From: JBPCNH01 sp051001455
GTDB taxonomy: Bacteria; Actinomycetota; CADDZG01; WHSQ01
Direction: 5' to 3'
Assembly (NCBI GenBank): GCA_051001455.1
Contig: JBPCNH010000032.1
Location: 1-31,762, forward strand
DNA: 31,762 bases
Position 1 is the first letter of the stretch. Each line of letters opens with the position of its first letter. The position numbers and the translations under genes were made by a program. The notes beneath the pieces are model-generated. The model was not told the origin of the DNA and did not search any database. It was given only the letters and a program-made list of their open reading frames with translations. Below are positions 1 to 6,986 of the stretch, one piece after another.

Positions 1-546
1 CTCATCGAGGCCACCCGACAGCTGCTCGGCGAGGGCATCACCCCCACGGTCGAACAAGCCGCCCAGCGAGCAGATATCGCTCGCACCACCGCCTACCGGT
101 ACTTCGCGAACCAGACCGCGCTGCTGGTCGCGACATACCCCGAGTTGGATGCACGTTCTCTCCTCGACAGCGACCCTCCCTCGGACCCCTCCGTGCGCCT
201 CGACGTCGTCACAGAGAAGTTCACCCGGCAGGTTCTCGACCACGAGCCCGAGCTGCGCGCCACCCTCCGCCTCGCCTTGGGACCGGACGCCTCGAAGAGT
301 GACGGGCTGCCGCTCCGCCAGGGTCGGGGCATCCACTGGATCGAGGACGCTCTGGCACCGTTGCGCGGACACCTGTCCGAGGCGGAGCTTTACCGACTGG
401 TGCTGGCGATCCGGGCGACGATCGGGATCGAGGCGTTGGTGTGGCTGACCGACGTCGGCAAACTCTCGCGCGACGACGCGGTCGCAACGATGCGGTGGTC
501 GGCCCAGGCGCTGCTGCGCTCCGCGCTCGAAGGCCTCCAGCTCTGA
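1..546 (+). CDS. TetR/AcrR family transcriptional regulator, 5' end outside window
   Basis: The frame is open from base 1 to a TGA at 544-546, so the gene begins upstream of the window. The first ~45 visible residues form the typical TetR N-terminal helix-turn-helix: a helix with EATRQLL, then TVEQAAQRADIARTTAYRYF, where the 'T-x-YRYF' recognition helix is characteristic of the family. The remaining ~135 residues are the ligand/dimerisation domain, which is not conserved enough to name a ligand. Such proteins are usually cytoplasmic dimeric repressors of a neighbouring gene; the likely target lies to the left, out of sight. An internal TTG at 145 could look like a start, but it falls after the DNA-binding helix and would make no sense. 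Family call is secure; regulated process unknown. Confidence 0.85.
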   Translation, partial: LIEATRQLLGEGITPTVEQAAQRADIARTTAYRYFANQTALLVATYPELDARSLLDSDPPSDPSVRLDVVTEKFTRQVLDHEPELRATLRLALGPDASKSDGLPLRQGRGIHWIEDALAPLRGHLSEAELYRLVLAIRATIGIEALVWLTDVGKLSRDDAVATMRWSAQALLRSALEGLQL

Positions 547-762
547 GCTAATGGAAAGCGCGCGCATGATCCCAGGTCTTGAACCGCTCTGGGTCTGGTA
601 GAGGCTATGAGAATTGGTTGCTCGAGTTCGATTCTCCGAACGCGAGAAACTGGTAACGAAAAGGTCGTTCAGTAAGTGCTCCCAGTGCGTCGCGCACTTT
701 CATGCCTGAACGTTACACGGGGGGTGTCCGATCACGGCCCGGCATTTCTGGGGACTGCATCG

Positions 763-1210
763 TCAATCGTCGTCGGGCGACCTCAAGATGACGGTCCCGT
801 CGTCAGCGACGGAGAGGCCCGGGTTGTAGACGATGTCCCATAGGTGTCCATCCGGATCGGCGAAGTAGGCTTGGTACCCGCCGAACAGGGGAGCATCCTG
901 CGGTTCCTTCAAGATCGACGCCCCCGCGGCGCGGGCTCGGCCGATAACATCGTCGACCTCCTGTGGCGAATCCACGTTGTGACCCAGGCTGACCGCGGAA
1001 CCAGCCTCGATCGCGGTCCCGACGTCGCGAGCGAGGTCATCTAGGGACCAGATGGCGAACACCAACCCGAAGCCTGCCTGGTAGAAGACGATCTCGTCGA
1101 GGTCGAGCAACGGAGCCCAACCGAGCCCAACCGAGCCCTTGGGAATAGAAGGTTCTGCTGCGATCGAGATCCTCGACCCCCAAGGTCACCACGCGGATGC
1201 TCTGCTTCAC
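763..1210 (-). pseudogene. VOC (glyoxalase/bleomycin-resistance fold) protein gene, frameshifted by a 10-bp tandem duplication
   Basis: On the minus strand a GTG at 1210 follows a good ribosome binding site (GGGAG, 1217-1220 region) and reads VKQSIRVVTLGVEDLDRSRT, a classic VOC N-terminus, continuing FYSQGLGWA. The frame is then lost at a 10-bp direct repeat (1113-1138). A second frame resumes at LLDLDEIVFYQAGFGLVFAIW and runs to the stop at 763, with the second half-motif (GGYQAYFADPDGHLWDI, metal-binding Glu/His type positions) intact. Removing one repeat copy gives GLGWAPLLDLDEIVFYQ in one frame and a 145-residue protein, the usual single-chain VOC length. As written the product would be truncated after ~35 residues. 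It lies 11 nt downstream of the DinB-like gene on the same strand, so the two were probably cotranscribed. The alternative is a sequencing or assembly error. Confidence 0.85.
1113..1138. repeat. 10-bp tandem duplication (2.6 copies) inside the VOC gene
   Basis: The unit GCCCAACCGA occurs at 1115-1124 and 1125-1134, with partial copies at both edges giving a perfect period of 10 over 26 bases. Ten is not a multiple of three, so the duplication shifts the frame of the minus-strand VOC gene. Deleting one unit restores a continuous VOC protein. Confidence 0.95.
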
Positions 1211-1221
1211 GGATTCTCCCG

Positions 1222-1725
1222 TCAGTAACCGGCTCCCGTGCGGCCGTCGATCAGCTCTCTCAGGATGTCCGCGTGCCCGGTGTGGCGTGCGGTCTCCTCG
1301 AGCATGTGACTCAAGATCCAGCGAACGCTATAGCCGCGGCGGCGCGGGAATTCCACTAAGTCGTCGAGCGACTTGTCCGCCATCACTTGACGCGATTTCT
1401 CGATCGACGCGCGATACATCGCGAACACGTCCTCGGCCGTTTCATCGTCCTCGATGCGCCAGTCCGCATCCGGATCCTTTTCCGGGTCAAAAGGAAGCTC
1501 GTAGGGTTCGTTGCCTACGTTCTCCTGGAACCACCCCCGCTCTACGAATGACAGGTGCTTGACGATCCCTAGCAACGAGGTTCCGGATGGAACCATGGGG
1601 CGACGGAGTTGCTCGTCGGAGAGGCCCGAACAGATCTCCAGTAGCAGGCCGCGGTAGTGGTTGAGCATCCCCTCGAGAGTGGTCTTCTCGTCGGCGGCGA
1701 CCGGCGCGCCGTATCTGGTTTCCAT
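1222..1725 (-). CDS. DinB-like / DUF664 family protein
   Basis: A 167-residue protein starting METRYGAPVAADEKTTLEGM. It has the DinB/DUF664 four-helix pattern: LNHYRGLLLEICSGLSDEQL in the first helix, VKHLSFVERGWFQ with the first conserved His about a third of the way in, and a C-terminal helix SHMLEETARHTGHADILREL carrying two or three more His. These histidines form the metal site in the superfamily. Relatives include mycothiol- and bacillithiol-dependent transferases and many proteins of unknown activity, so no substrate is assigned. The frame is open farther upstream to 1842, but the Met at 1725 begins the recognisable domain. The VOC gene follows after 11 nt on the same strand, and the acetyltransferase gene diverges upstream. 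Confidence 0.85.
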   Translation of the reverse strand: METRYGAPVAADEKTTLEGMLNHYRGLLLEICSGLSDEQLRRPMVPSGTSLLGIVKHLSFVERGWFQENVGNEPYELPFDPEKDPDADWRIEDDETAEDVFAMYRASIEKSRQVMADKSLDDLVEFPRRRGYSVRWILSHMLEETARHTGHADILRELIDGRTGAGY

Positions 1726-1877
1726 CGTCGGAGCGTAGCGACACCTGCCGTGTCGAGTCCAGGAACCAGAACCAGCCCCTGCGGCGACTGCGGTGACCCT
1801 CCCGCACGGCATAGCGTCAGGTATCAGCCTAGGTGAGCGCATCTTCTCGCAGCGCCCGGAAACGAGAGAATGAACCG

Positions 1878-2306
1878 ATGGAATTCCATCGCCTAACGTC
1901 AGAGGAAGAGCTCGCGAGCTCCTTTCCGCTGATGCATGAGCTCCGAACGCAATTGACTCCGTGGCAGTACCTAGAGCTACTGCAGGAGATGACCGCTCAG
2001 GGTTACGAACTGTGGGCGCTGAACGACGGCGGGGACATCAAGGCGCTGGCCGGGATCGCTTTCCGCACGAATCTCTATTTCGGCCGCTATCTGTGGGTCT
2101 TCGATCTTGTAACAAAGTCAAGCGAACGTTCCGTCGGCCATGGCGCCTCGCTGCTGAGCTACATAGAGGAACTCGCTGTTCAGCGTGGGTGCGACGTTGT
2201 TGCGCTTTCGTCAGGCTTGGAGCGGATCGATGCCCATCGGTTCTATGAAGCAAAGATGGGATACGAGAAAGTGAGTTTCGTCTTCAAGAAAGAACTCCGG
2301 GACTAG
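1878..2306 (+). CDS. GNAT family N-acetyltransferase
   Basis: A 142-residue protein (ATG 1878, stop TAG 2304-2306) with the GNAT order of elements: a substrate-side N-terminal helix region (EELASSFPLMHELRTQLTPW), a central beta strand pair (IKALAGIAFRTNLYFGRYLWVFDLV), an acetyl-CoA loop region (SSERSVGHGASLLSYIEELA, a weak version of the Q/RxxGxG/A pyrophosphate motif), then CDVVALSSG and the C-terminal AHRFYEAKMGYEKVSFVFKK signature. It acetylates an unknown amine using acetyl-CoA in the cytoplasm. The Met at 1878 is preferred over the upstream start at 1833 because the family homology begins there. The gene diverges from the DinB-like gene; the ~150 bp between them must hold both promoters. 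Codon third positions are less GC-rich than in the genes after 6 kb. Confidence 0.85.
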   Translation: MEFHRLTSEEELASSFPLMHELRTQLTPWQYLELLQEMTAQGYELWALNDGGDIKALAGIAFRTNLYFGRYLWVFDLVTKSSERSVGHGASLLSYIEELAVQRGCDVVALSSGLERIDAHRFYEAKMGYEKVSFVFKKELRD

Positions 2307-2349
2307 TCGATGAATAGCTGTCGGGCCATCACGTACCACCGGAGGCAGC

Positions 2350-2634
2350 ATGAAACGGAAGTGGACGATCTCGCTATCTGTGACGGCAGTTCTCCTTGGC
2401 TCCTGTACGAGCAGGCCCTCTGAGAACGTCTGTTTTGAACGTCTGGCAGAACGACGAACGAGGGTCATCAAGAACGCGACAGCGCGCGCCGACGGAGTCG
2501 CAGATAATCTTGAGGGTGCTCTCGACGTACAAGTGCGAGGCCGGATCAACGAGGAGCTTGTGAGCCGAGCTTTAGGCGAGGCAAGGGAATTAGAGACCTA
2601 TCTCCAAGAGAATTCGGAACCAGCATGTCAGTGA
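2350..2634 (+). CDS. Small putative lipoprotein, function unknown
   Basis: A 94-residue product with an ATG preceded by a strong ribosome binding site (GGAGG at 2340-2344 region). The N-terminus is a lipoprotein signal: MKRKW, a hydrophobic stretch, then LLGSC with the lipobox Cys at residue 19. The mature part is about 75 residues, predicted helical and charged (LAERRTRVIKNATARADGVA, then LVSRALGEARELETYLQEN), with two further Cys (one near the N-terminus of the mature chain, one near the C-terminus) that could form a disulfide. I do not recognise a family. It stands 43 nt after the acetyltransferase and may be cotranscribed with it. Its mixed codon usage resembles that neighbour. Confidence 0.65.
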   Translation: MKRKWTISLSVTAVLLGSCTSRPSENVCFERLAERRTRVIKNATARADGVADNLEGALDVQVRGRINEELVSRALGEARELETYLQENSEPACQ

Positions 2635-3156
2635 GCGCGCTATCTCTGACGTCTGTTGCAGCAACTTCCTTACGGACGCGATCTGAAATCGCAGTTGCAC
2701 TGCAGTCGCCCGACACCCTCCGACAAGGGCGGCCCGGCTTCTTGGGCCGCATCGTGCAGGGCAGCGTTCCTTGTTCCTTTCGTTGGCACGGCGCTGCGGA
2801 CCTCGACGGTTGCGGCGGACGCGACCACGCCATCGAGACGAACGTTCTAGGTCAACCGGCGTTGGTGTCTCGGGCTCGTGAATCTATGTGGAGTCACATC
2901 ATCTGGCCGGTGCCGCCCCGAGGTTCGACCGGACGTTACGGGCTGGTGGGAACATTTGAGGCTTGGCAACTCGTACGTCTGACGGAGTCGATGGAGCTGG
3001 CGCGCCTGGAGGCGGAGAGCCACCACAAAGGTTGTTGAAACACAGTTGCTCTCGCGGGGAGCAACCTCCTTTCTCGAACGCGGTCACCTGTAGCGCTTCA
3101 GTGGGTGAGATAGCGTCGTGGTTGGTCATATGTCGAGGAGGAAGGCAGGGCAGGAG
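2635..3156. other. Gene-poor stretch with two hairpins
   Basis: No convincing protein gene. An open frame covers 2625-3038 but resembles no family and has third-position GC of only about two thirds. Two short perfect hairpins are visible: a 7-bp stem GCGGCCC/GGGCCGC (2729-2735 with 2744-2750) and a 7-bp stem GTTGCTC/GAGCAAC (3045-3051 with 3059-3065) followed by a pyrimidine-rich run. Either could terminate the lipoprotein transcript, but neither has a real T-tract. Confidence 0.4.
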
Positions 3157-3561
3157 ATGGATCTCGGAGACGTGAATTGGTTCGCAGTGCTCGTGGCAGT
3201 GATCTCGCATCAGATCATCGGATTCCTCTGGTATGGACCGCTCTTCTCTAAGACGTGGTTGAGCGCGATGGGCAAGCAGCGTGAGGACGTCCAAGGCGGC
3301 ATGGATGCCAGCATGATCTGGGCCCTGATCGCATCCGCTGTGAGCGCCGTTGGTATCGCGCTGTTGCTAACTATGACTGATGACCCGTCGACCGGACTCG
3401 GGATCGTTGTAGGTCTTGTGGCAGCGTTGAGTTTCGCGGGCGCCACGACGTTCACCGAGACCGCCTTCGAGGAGAGGAAGCCGCTCCTCAGCGCCCTGTT
3501 CACCGGCTACGCGCTCGTCGGATACGCGGTCATGGGCGCTCTGATCGGCGCCTGGCAGTAG
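3157..3561 (+). CDS. DUF1761 family small integral membrane protein
   Basis: A 134-residue protein with four predicted membrane segments: residues ~6-25 (WFAVLVAVISHQIIGFLWYG), ~50-70 (MIWALIASAVSAVGIALLL), ~80-100 (LGIVVGLVAALSFAGATTF) and ~112-132 (LFTGYALVGYAVMGALIGAW). The first carries the DUF1761 hallmark GFLWYGPLFSKTW. The family's role is unknown; members are small inner-membrane proteins. The Met at 3157 is chosen over GTG 3118 and ATG 3130 because relatives start with a short MDL..NW segment directly before the first helix; AGGAG abuts this start, so spacing is not ideal. The next membrane-protein gene is ~110 nt downstream. Confidence 0.8.
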   Translation: MDLGDVNWFAVLVAVISHQIIGFLWYGPLFSKTWLSAMGKQREDVQGGMDASMIWALIASAVSAVGIALLLTMTDDPSTGLGIVVGLVAALSFAGATTFTETAFEERKPLLSALFTGYALVGYAVMGALIGAWQ

Positions 3562-3670
3562 GAGGTGCAGAGGCAGCGGACAATGGGTCTGCGAGAATCG
3601 CTTTGGATGATGAGAGATCCGAGAAAAGGATTTGGATCACGGTGCAGTACGGTCGGGAAGGTAGGAAAAC

Positions 3671-4084
3671 GTGGGGATCTTTAGTCGGTCAGACGGTGCT
3701 CGAGCGCTCGCGCCGCTCGTGGGCCTCCTCCTAGGATTGAACTTGATCCACGTTCTCGATCATCTGCGACAGGGACGCTCGGTGGGTGTGGAGCTGAACG
3801 TGGTTGGGGTCGTCTCTGTAGTTGCGACCGTGATCGCCCTCGTGCTGGCTGTCCAAGGACACCCTCTCGCTAAACCCGCTGCGATACTGCTCGGTGTCGG
3901 AACCTTCGTCGGATTGCTGGCCGTCCATGTGGCTCCGACGTGGTGGGTGCTCAGCGACTCATACGGCGATGCAGGTGTAGATGCGCTTTCGTGGCTCATC
4001 GTGATAGCCATGATCGTGGCAGCCGCAGTTCTGGCGATCCAAGCTTGGTCCGTTCGATTGGAGAGCGCTGGTACTAGAGCCTGA
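3671..4084 (+). CDS. Small multi-pass membrane protein, function unknown
   Basis: GTG start at 3671 with an AGGA ribosome binding site (about 3662-3666), 137 residues, stop TGA at 4082. Four hydrophobic helices are evident: ~11-30 (ALAPLVGLLLGLNLIHVLDH), ~42-62 (VVGVVSVVATVIALVLAV), ~68-92 (PAAILLGVGTFVGLLAVHVA) and ~105-128 (ALSWLIVIAMIVAAAVLAIQAW). A His-rich 'NLIHVLDHLRQG' follows the first helix and 'AVHVAPTWWV' ends the third, so a metal or haem ligand role is conceivable, but I do not recognise the family. It follows the DUF1761 gene on the same strand and may share its transcript. Confidence 0.7.
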   Translation: MGIFSRSDGARALAPLVGLLLGLNLIHVLDHLRQGRSVGVELNVVGVVSVVATVIALVLAVQGHPLAKPAAILLGVGTFVGLLAVHVAPTWWVLSDSYGDAGVDALSWLIVIAMIVAAAVLAIQAWSVRLESAGTRA

Positions 4085-4227
4085 CTTCGATATGTCCCGG
4101 GGCGCCTCTGGCCGCCCGGGGTAGCAGTCTCATCTCCGCATGTGGGCAACCTTCGGCCTTGCCTGGAAGTCTTGTCAGCGTGCAGACCGATTCCTACGCG
4201 AAGACCCATGGCTCAGTTCTGCGAACC

Positions 4228-4866
4228 ATGAATCTCACTCTGCTGGGTTTGATGCTCGTCCTGGTGTCTGGCTGTTCCGACGATTCTGCGCCGGAGGGAC
4301 CGCCGCTCACGAGTGACCCCCCCGAGGAGGTGTCGTCGGCGGAAGTTAGTCCGACCTCAGGTTTAGAAGAGTTGGCGTGTTTGGACATTCCTGAGGAGCC
4401 TTCCGAGGGCAATGCTCGGGTCGAGCTGTGGTTCGGGGACCGCGTCGATCCTTCCGGGATCGGGTCATCGTTGGTGGTTCACCGCGATATCCCGGCGACG
4501 CGCGCCATCGCAACATCAACGTTGCGTGCCTGGATCGACGGTCCGACCGCGGAAGAGGAGGCGGTCGGCGCACTCCCTTCAGCTCCAGACGGTACGGAAC
4601 TGCTCGGGATCGATGTAGACGAGGGGACCGCGGTGGTCGACCTTAGCTCCGAGTTCGAGCGCACCGGTGCGGGGACGACGTACGAAGGGACGATCCTCGA
4701 TCAATTGGCAGGGACGATCACCCAGTTCGAGACCGTCGACCGGGCCTTGCTGAAGATCGACGGTGAATCGAAGCCGGATTATATGGGCCACGGCTTTATT
4801 GTGGACGAGCAACATCCCCTCGTCAGGCCGGCCGAGGAGCGCTACCGGACCGCGCGGCGATGCTAG
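4228..4866 (+). CDS. GerMN-domain lipoprotein
   Basis: A 212-residue product from ATG 4228. The N-terminus MNLTLLGLMLVLVSGC is a lipoprotein signal with the acylated Cys at residue 16, followed by a Pro/Ser/Glu-rich linker of ~50 residues. The GerMN domain covers about residues 58-185: it begins with NARVELWFGDR, contains the typical ATSTLRAWIDGPTAEEEAVG and LLGIDVDEGTAVVDLSSEF blocks, and ends with QFETVDRALLKIDGE. GerMN domains occur in Bacillus GerM and in actinobacterial LpqB-type and orphan lipoproteins at the cell surface; their ligand is unclear. This one is an orphan lacking the propeller of LpqB. The frame is open back to 4159, but the signal peptide fixes the start at 4228, which has no clear ribosome binding site. 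Confidence 0.85.
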   Translation: MNLTLLGLMLVLVSGCSDDSAPEGPPLTSDPPEEVSSAEVSPTSGLEELACLDIPEEPSEGNARVELWFGDRVDPSGIGSSLVVHRDIPATRAIATSTLRAWIDGPTAEEEAVGALPSAPDGTELLGIDVDEGTAVVDLSSEFERTGAGTTYEGTILDQLAGTITQFETVDRALLKIDGESKPDYMGHGFIVDEQHPLVRPAEERYRTARRC

Positions 4867-4926
4867 TGCCACGTTTGCTCTGAGCGGCGTCCTCGGGGAG
4901 CGCTCCGATACCGCGACAATCACGGG

Positions 4927-5147
4927 ATGCCTAGGCGTGAACGTCGCTATGTCTCGATCGGTGCCACGCCTCCTCTCGGTTTCGCACCGAGCTACGTGTC
5001 GTCCTCGATGAAGACCTGCTCGCTCACGCCACGGTGTGGGCGGCCGCAGGACGGCCCGATTCGGTATTCGAGGTCGATCCGAAGAAGCTCGCCACGGCGA
5101 TCGAGGCAACGATCGCCCGGCTCAAGCCGGCAGTGGGCGCCGGGTAG
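4927..5147 (+). pseudogene. YbaK/EbsC-type aminoacyl-tRNA deacylase remnant (truncated and frameshifted)
   Basis: Two adjacent frames together spell the C-terminal half of a YbaK/ProX-like editing protein. Frame 1 (4927 to about 4985) gives RRYVSIGATPPLGFA, matching the family's 'TGY.IGG.PP.G' segment. Frame 3 (about 4986 to TAG 5145-5147) gives TELRVVLDEDLLAHATVWAA followed by AGRPDSVFEVDPKKLATAI, matching 'vflDedLl....vwaAaGtp..vf.l.p..L'. Adding one base between about 4978 and 4990 would join the frames into IGATPPLGFATELRVVLDED. The N-terminal ~90 residues expected of the family are absent: the GerMN gene ends 60 nt upstream. The intact family hydrolyses mischarged tRNA(Pro); this copy cannot. 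The alternative of chance similarity is unlikely given the length of the match. Confidence 0.7.
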
Positions 5148-5176
5148 AGAGAACCTTCAGTGGTCTCGGATGCCGG

Positions 5177-5617
5177 CTAGCTCTTGGGCTGGTCGAAGAA
5201 GGACTGGATGCGGGCGCTGAACATCACGTCGCCTGCCACGCGCAGCTTGCCGGCCATGAAGAGCTGGGGTCCCTGGACCTGGTTGGTGATGAGCTTGGTG
5301 AAGTTCACCACGTCTGTGGTCAAAGTGACCTTCGGGTCGTCGACCGTGCCCTTGCCGGCCTCGCAGCTGCCGTTGTGGATCTTGGTGAAGTAGGAGTGCT
5401 CCTGGCCGTCGTCGGTGACCACCCACTGGATGTCCGCGTCGACGCCTTGGGCCTTATCCGGCTGGAAGCGGTCCTGCATCCCCTCGAACACCCGGTCCAG
5501 CACCTGGTCGGTCCCCACCGAGCTGAAGGCCGCTTTGATGTCTTCGTCGCTCGCGTCTTTGACCATCTCGGCGAACTGTTCGGGGGTTACCTGTGAGAGA
5601 TCCATCTCGTCTGCCAT
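5177..5617 (-). CDS. SCP2 sterol-binding domain protein
   Basis: A 146-residue protein with ATG at 5617 and a strong AGGAGGG ribosome binding site 4-5 nt upstream. Residues ~25-140 match the SCP2 fold: an N-terminal helix (DQVLDRVFEGMQDRFQPDKA), then DADIQWVVTD, YFTKIHNGSCEAGKGTVDDP and KVTLTTDVVNFTKLITNQV, and the C-terminal hydrophobic-cavity helix FMAGKLRVAGDVMFSARIQSF. SCP2 domains bind lipids or acyl chains in the cytoplasm and are common as stand-alone proteins in actinobacteria, where the exact ligand is rarely known. There is no signal peptide. The gene is monocistronic, convergent with the YbaK remnant. Confidence 0.9.
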   Translation of the reverse strand: MADEMDLSQVTPEQFAEMVKDASDEDIKAAFSSVGTDQVLDRVFEGMQDRFQPDKAQGVDADIQWVVTDDGQEHSYFTKIHNGSCEAGKGTVDDPKVTLTTDVVNFTKLITNQVQGPQLFMAGKLRVAGDVMFSARIQSFFDQPKS

Positions 5618-5838
5618 CGTGCCCTCCTGGCTAGGGGGTTGAAGCGTCAGAACCTACGATGTGACGCCGGCAGCGGGAGACAGACAAGGCGAGCTCATCC
5701 TGCATGGATCCTTTTCCGAGCCCGAACATCGTCCGCAAGGCGTGCACATGACCCGCTATGTCGGTTTCTTCGTATCCGAGCCAACGATTTCGCGCATCAT
5801 CATTGACTCTGGAGCCCCTACGGTGCGACCTTGTCGTC

Positions 5839-6066
5839 ATGAGCACACGGCCGAAACAGTCGCACCCCCGCAGACTCGATAGATCTGAGGACGATCTGAT
5901 GATGTGTCTGCGCTCGCGCGACCTCTCGCTTGCTTTCCTCGAGCTAGAGGAGGCCGAGCGGTCGTCGTTCCATCACTGGATAGATGCCTCGGCCACGGTG
6001 GCCCAGCGGCGCAGGCGGATCGAGATCCTTGCCGTTGCGCTGTCGGCGACCGATCCACGCCCTTAG
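5839..6066 (+). CDS. Small YdeI/OmpD-associated-like protein
   Basis: A 75-residue frame from ATG 5839 to TAG 6064. Its second half, LAFLELEEAERSSFHHWIDA then a segment ending RRRRIEILAVAL, follows the pattern of the short C-terminal module of YdeI/OmpD-associated proteins ('F..L....R..f..WI..A....tR.rRI...v..L'). Those proteins are small and poorly understood. The match is short, so the family call is tentative. The start has no evident ribosome binding site; the frame extends upstream to 5758 without useful similarity. Its stop overlaps the stop of the convergent cyclodeaminase-family gene by 3 nt. Confidence 0.5.
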   Translation: MSTRPKQSHPRRLDRSEDDLMMCLRSRDLSLAFLELEEAERSSFHHWIDASATVAQRRRRIEILAVALSATDPRP

Positions 6067-6986
6067 CCGGCCTCGAGGGCCGCGCAGGCTGCTGCCGCTA
6101 CCGCGAGGTCTTCGGAAGCGAGCCCGACGGATTTGAAGACCGTGATGTCCTCTTCTACGGCCCTCACCTCTTTGCCGGCCACGACTTCGTGAAGCTCTGC
6201 CACGATGTCTTCTTCGACGATCACCCCGGCGCGCAGAGGCATCAACAGGTCGCCTGCCTCGGCGATAGCGGCCTGTCTGTTCTCGACCACGATGAGGGCG
6301 TCCCCGATGGCGTCGTCATCTAGCTCCCGGGAGCGAGGTTTGTAGGCGCCGATCGCGTTCACGTGGGTCCCCGGTGAGAGGAGCTCTCCTTCGAACACGG
6401 GTTCATCACTGGTCGTGCAGGTGCAGACGATGTCGGCCTCGGCTACGAGCTCGGGGGTCCCCGCTGCGGCATCGAGACCGAGTTCCCGGGCGTGTTCGAC
6501 GAGGGCGGCTCCGCCCGAGGGAGACACGACGACCACCGAGGAGATCTCTCTAACCCCCATCATGGCGTGCAGATGGCCCTGCGCTTGGGTGCCGGATCCG
6601 AAGATGATGAGGTTGGTCGCGTCGGCGCGCGCCAGGTGGCGGGTCGCCACGGCCGAGACCGCCGGGGTACGTAGCGCCGTGAGGGCGGCACCGTCGATCA
6701 AGCAAACCGGCGCGAGGGTCTCTCCCGAGAACAGCACGTACAGACCGTGGATCAACGGCAGATCTCGTCCGGGGTTCTCGGGATTGACGGTGACGAGCTT
6801 GACCCCGGTGGCACTTGCCCCCGTGGCCGGCATCAACAACAGGTCACCCGCGCCGGTGGAGACATGGTTGCGCTGGGGCACCTCCGTCTCGTTCGCCTTG
6901 AACATCGCCTCTAGCGCCGCGATCGCATCGTCGAGCGAGACCAGACGGTCCAGCTCGGCGGCATCGATGTAAGGGAGGGGGTTCAC
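6063..6986 (-). CDS. Ornithine cyclodeaminase / mu-crystallin family protein (possible pyrroline-2-carboxylate reductase)
   Basis: A 307-residue protein of the usual family length. The substrate half shows GVKLVTVNPENP with the conserved Lys (residue 63) and ALTALRTPAVSAVATRHLAR with the conserved Arg (residue 106). The Rossmann half shows LIIFGSGTQAQGHLHAM (NAD(P)-binding Gly loop at 130-136) and the later THVNAIGAY signature. Members are NAD(P)-dependent ornithine cyclodeaminases, 1-pyrroline-2-carboxylate or ketimine reductases, or alanine dehydrogenases. The adjacent proline racemase-family gene favours a cyclic imino acid substrate by inference. The GTG start overlaps the racemase-family stop as GTGA, implying translational coupling; it is the last gene of the minus-strand cluster. 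Confidence 0.88.
   Translation of the reverse strand: MNPLPYIDAAELDRLVSLDDAIAALEAMFKANETEVPQRNHVSTGAGDLLLMPATGASATGVKLVTVNPENPGRDLPLIHGLYVLFSGETLAPVCLIDGAALTALRTPAVSAVATRHLARADATNLIIFGSGTQAQGHLHAMMGVREISSVVVVSPSGGAALVEHARELGLDAAAGTPELVAEADIVCTCTTSDEPVFEGELLSPGTHVNAIGAYKPRSRELDDDAIGDALIVVENRQAAIAEAGDLLMPLRAGVIVEEDIVAELHEVVAGKEVRAVEEDITVFKSVGLASEDLAVAAAACAALEAG

Noticed and set aside
615..645. tRNA T-arm-like sequence (GAGTTCGATTCTC) in the 547-762 gap, considered as a tRNA or attachment site
   Set aside because: Only a 3-bp stem, with no acceptor, D or anticodon arms around it and no integrase nearby.
2625..3038. 137-codon open frame overlapping the lipoprotein stop
   Set aside because: No recognisable domain, uneven composition, third-position GC only about two thirds, and two hairpins in or just after it. 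It could be a coupled small gene, but nothing supports that.
4096..4121. GC-rich hairpin CCCGGG/CCCGGG after the 3671-4084 gene, considered as a terminator
   Set aside because: Six-base-pair stem without any T-tract; too weak to call.
5036..5596. 186-codon plus-strand frame
   Set aside because: Antisense shadow of the SCP2 gene, which has clear homology and a strong ribosome binding site.
5661..5882. 73-codon plus-strand frame between the SCP2 and YdeI-like genes
   Set aside because: No homology or ribosome binding site, and it overlaps the better-supported YdeI-like start in another frame.
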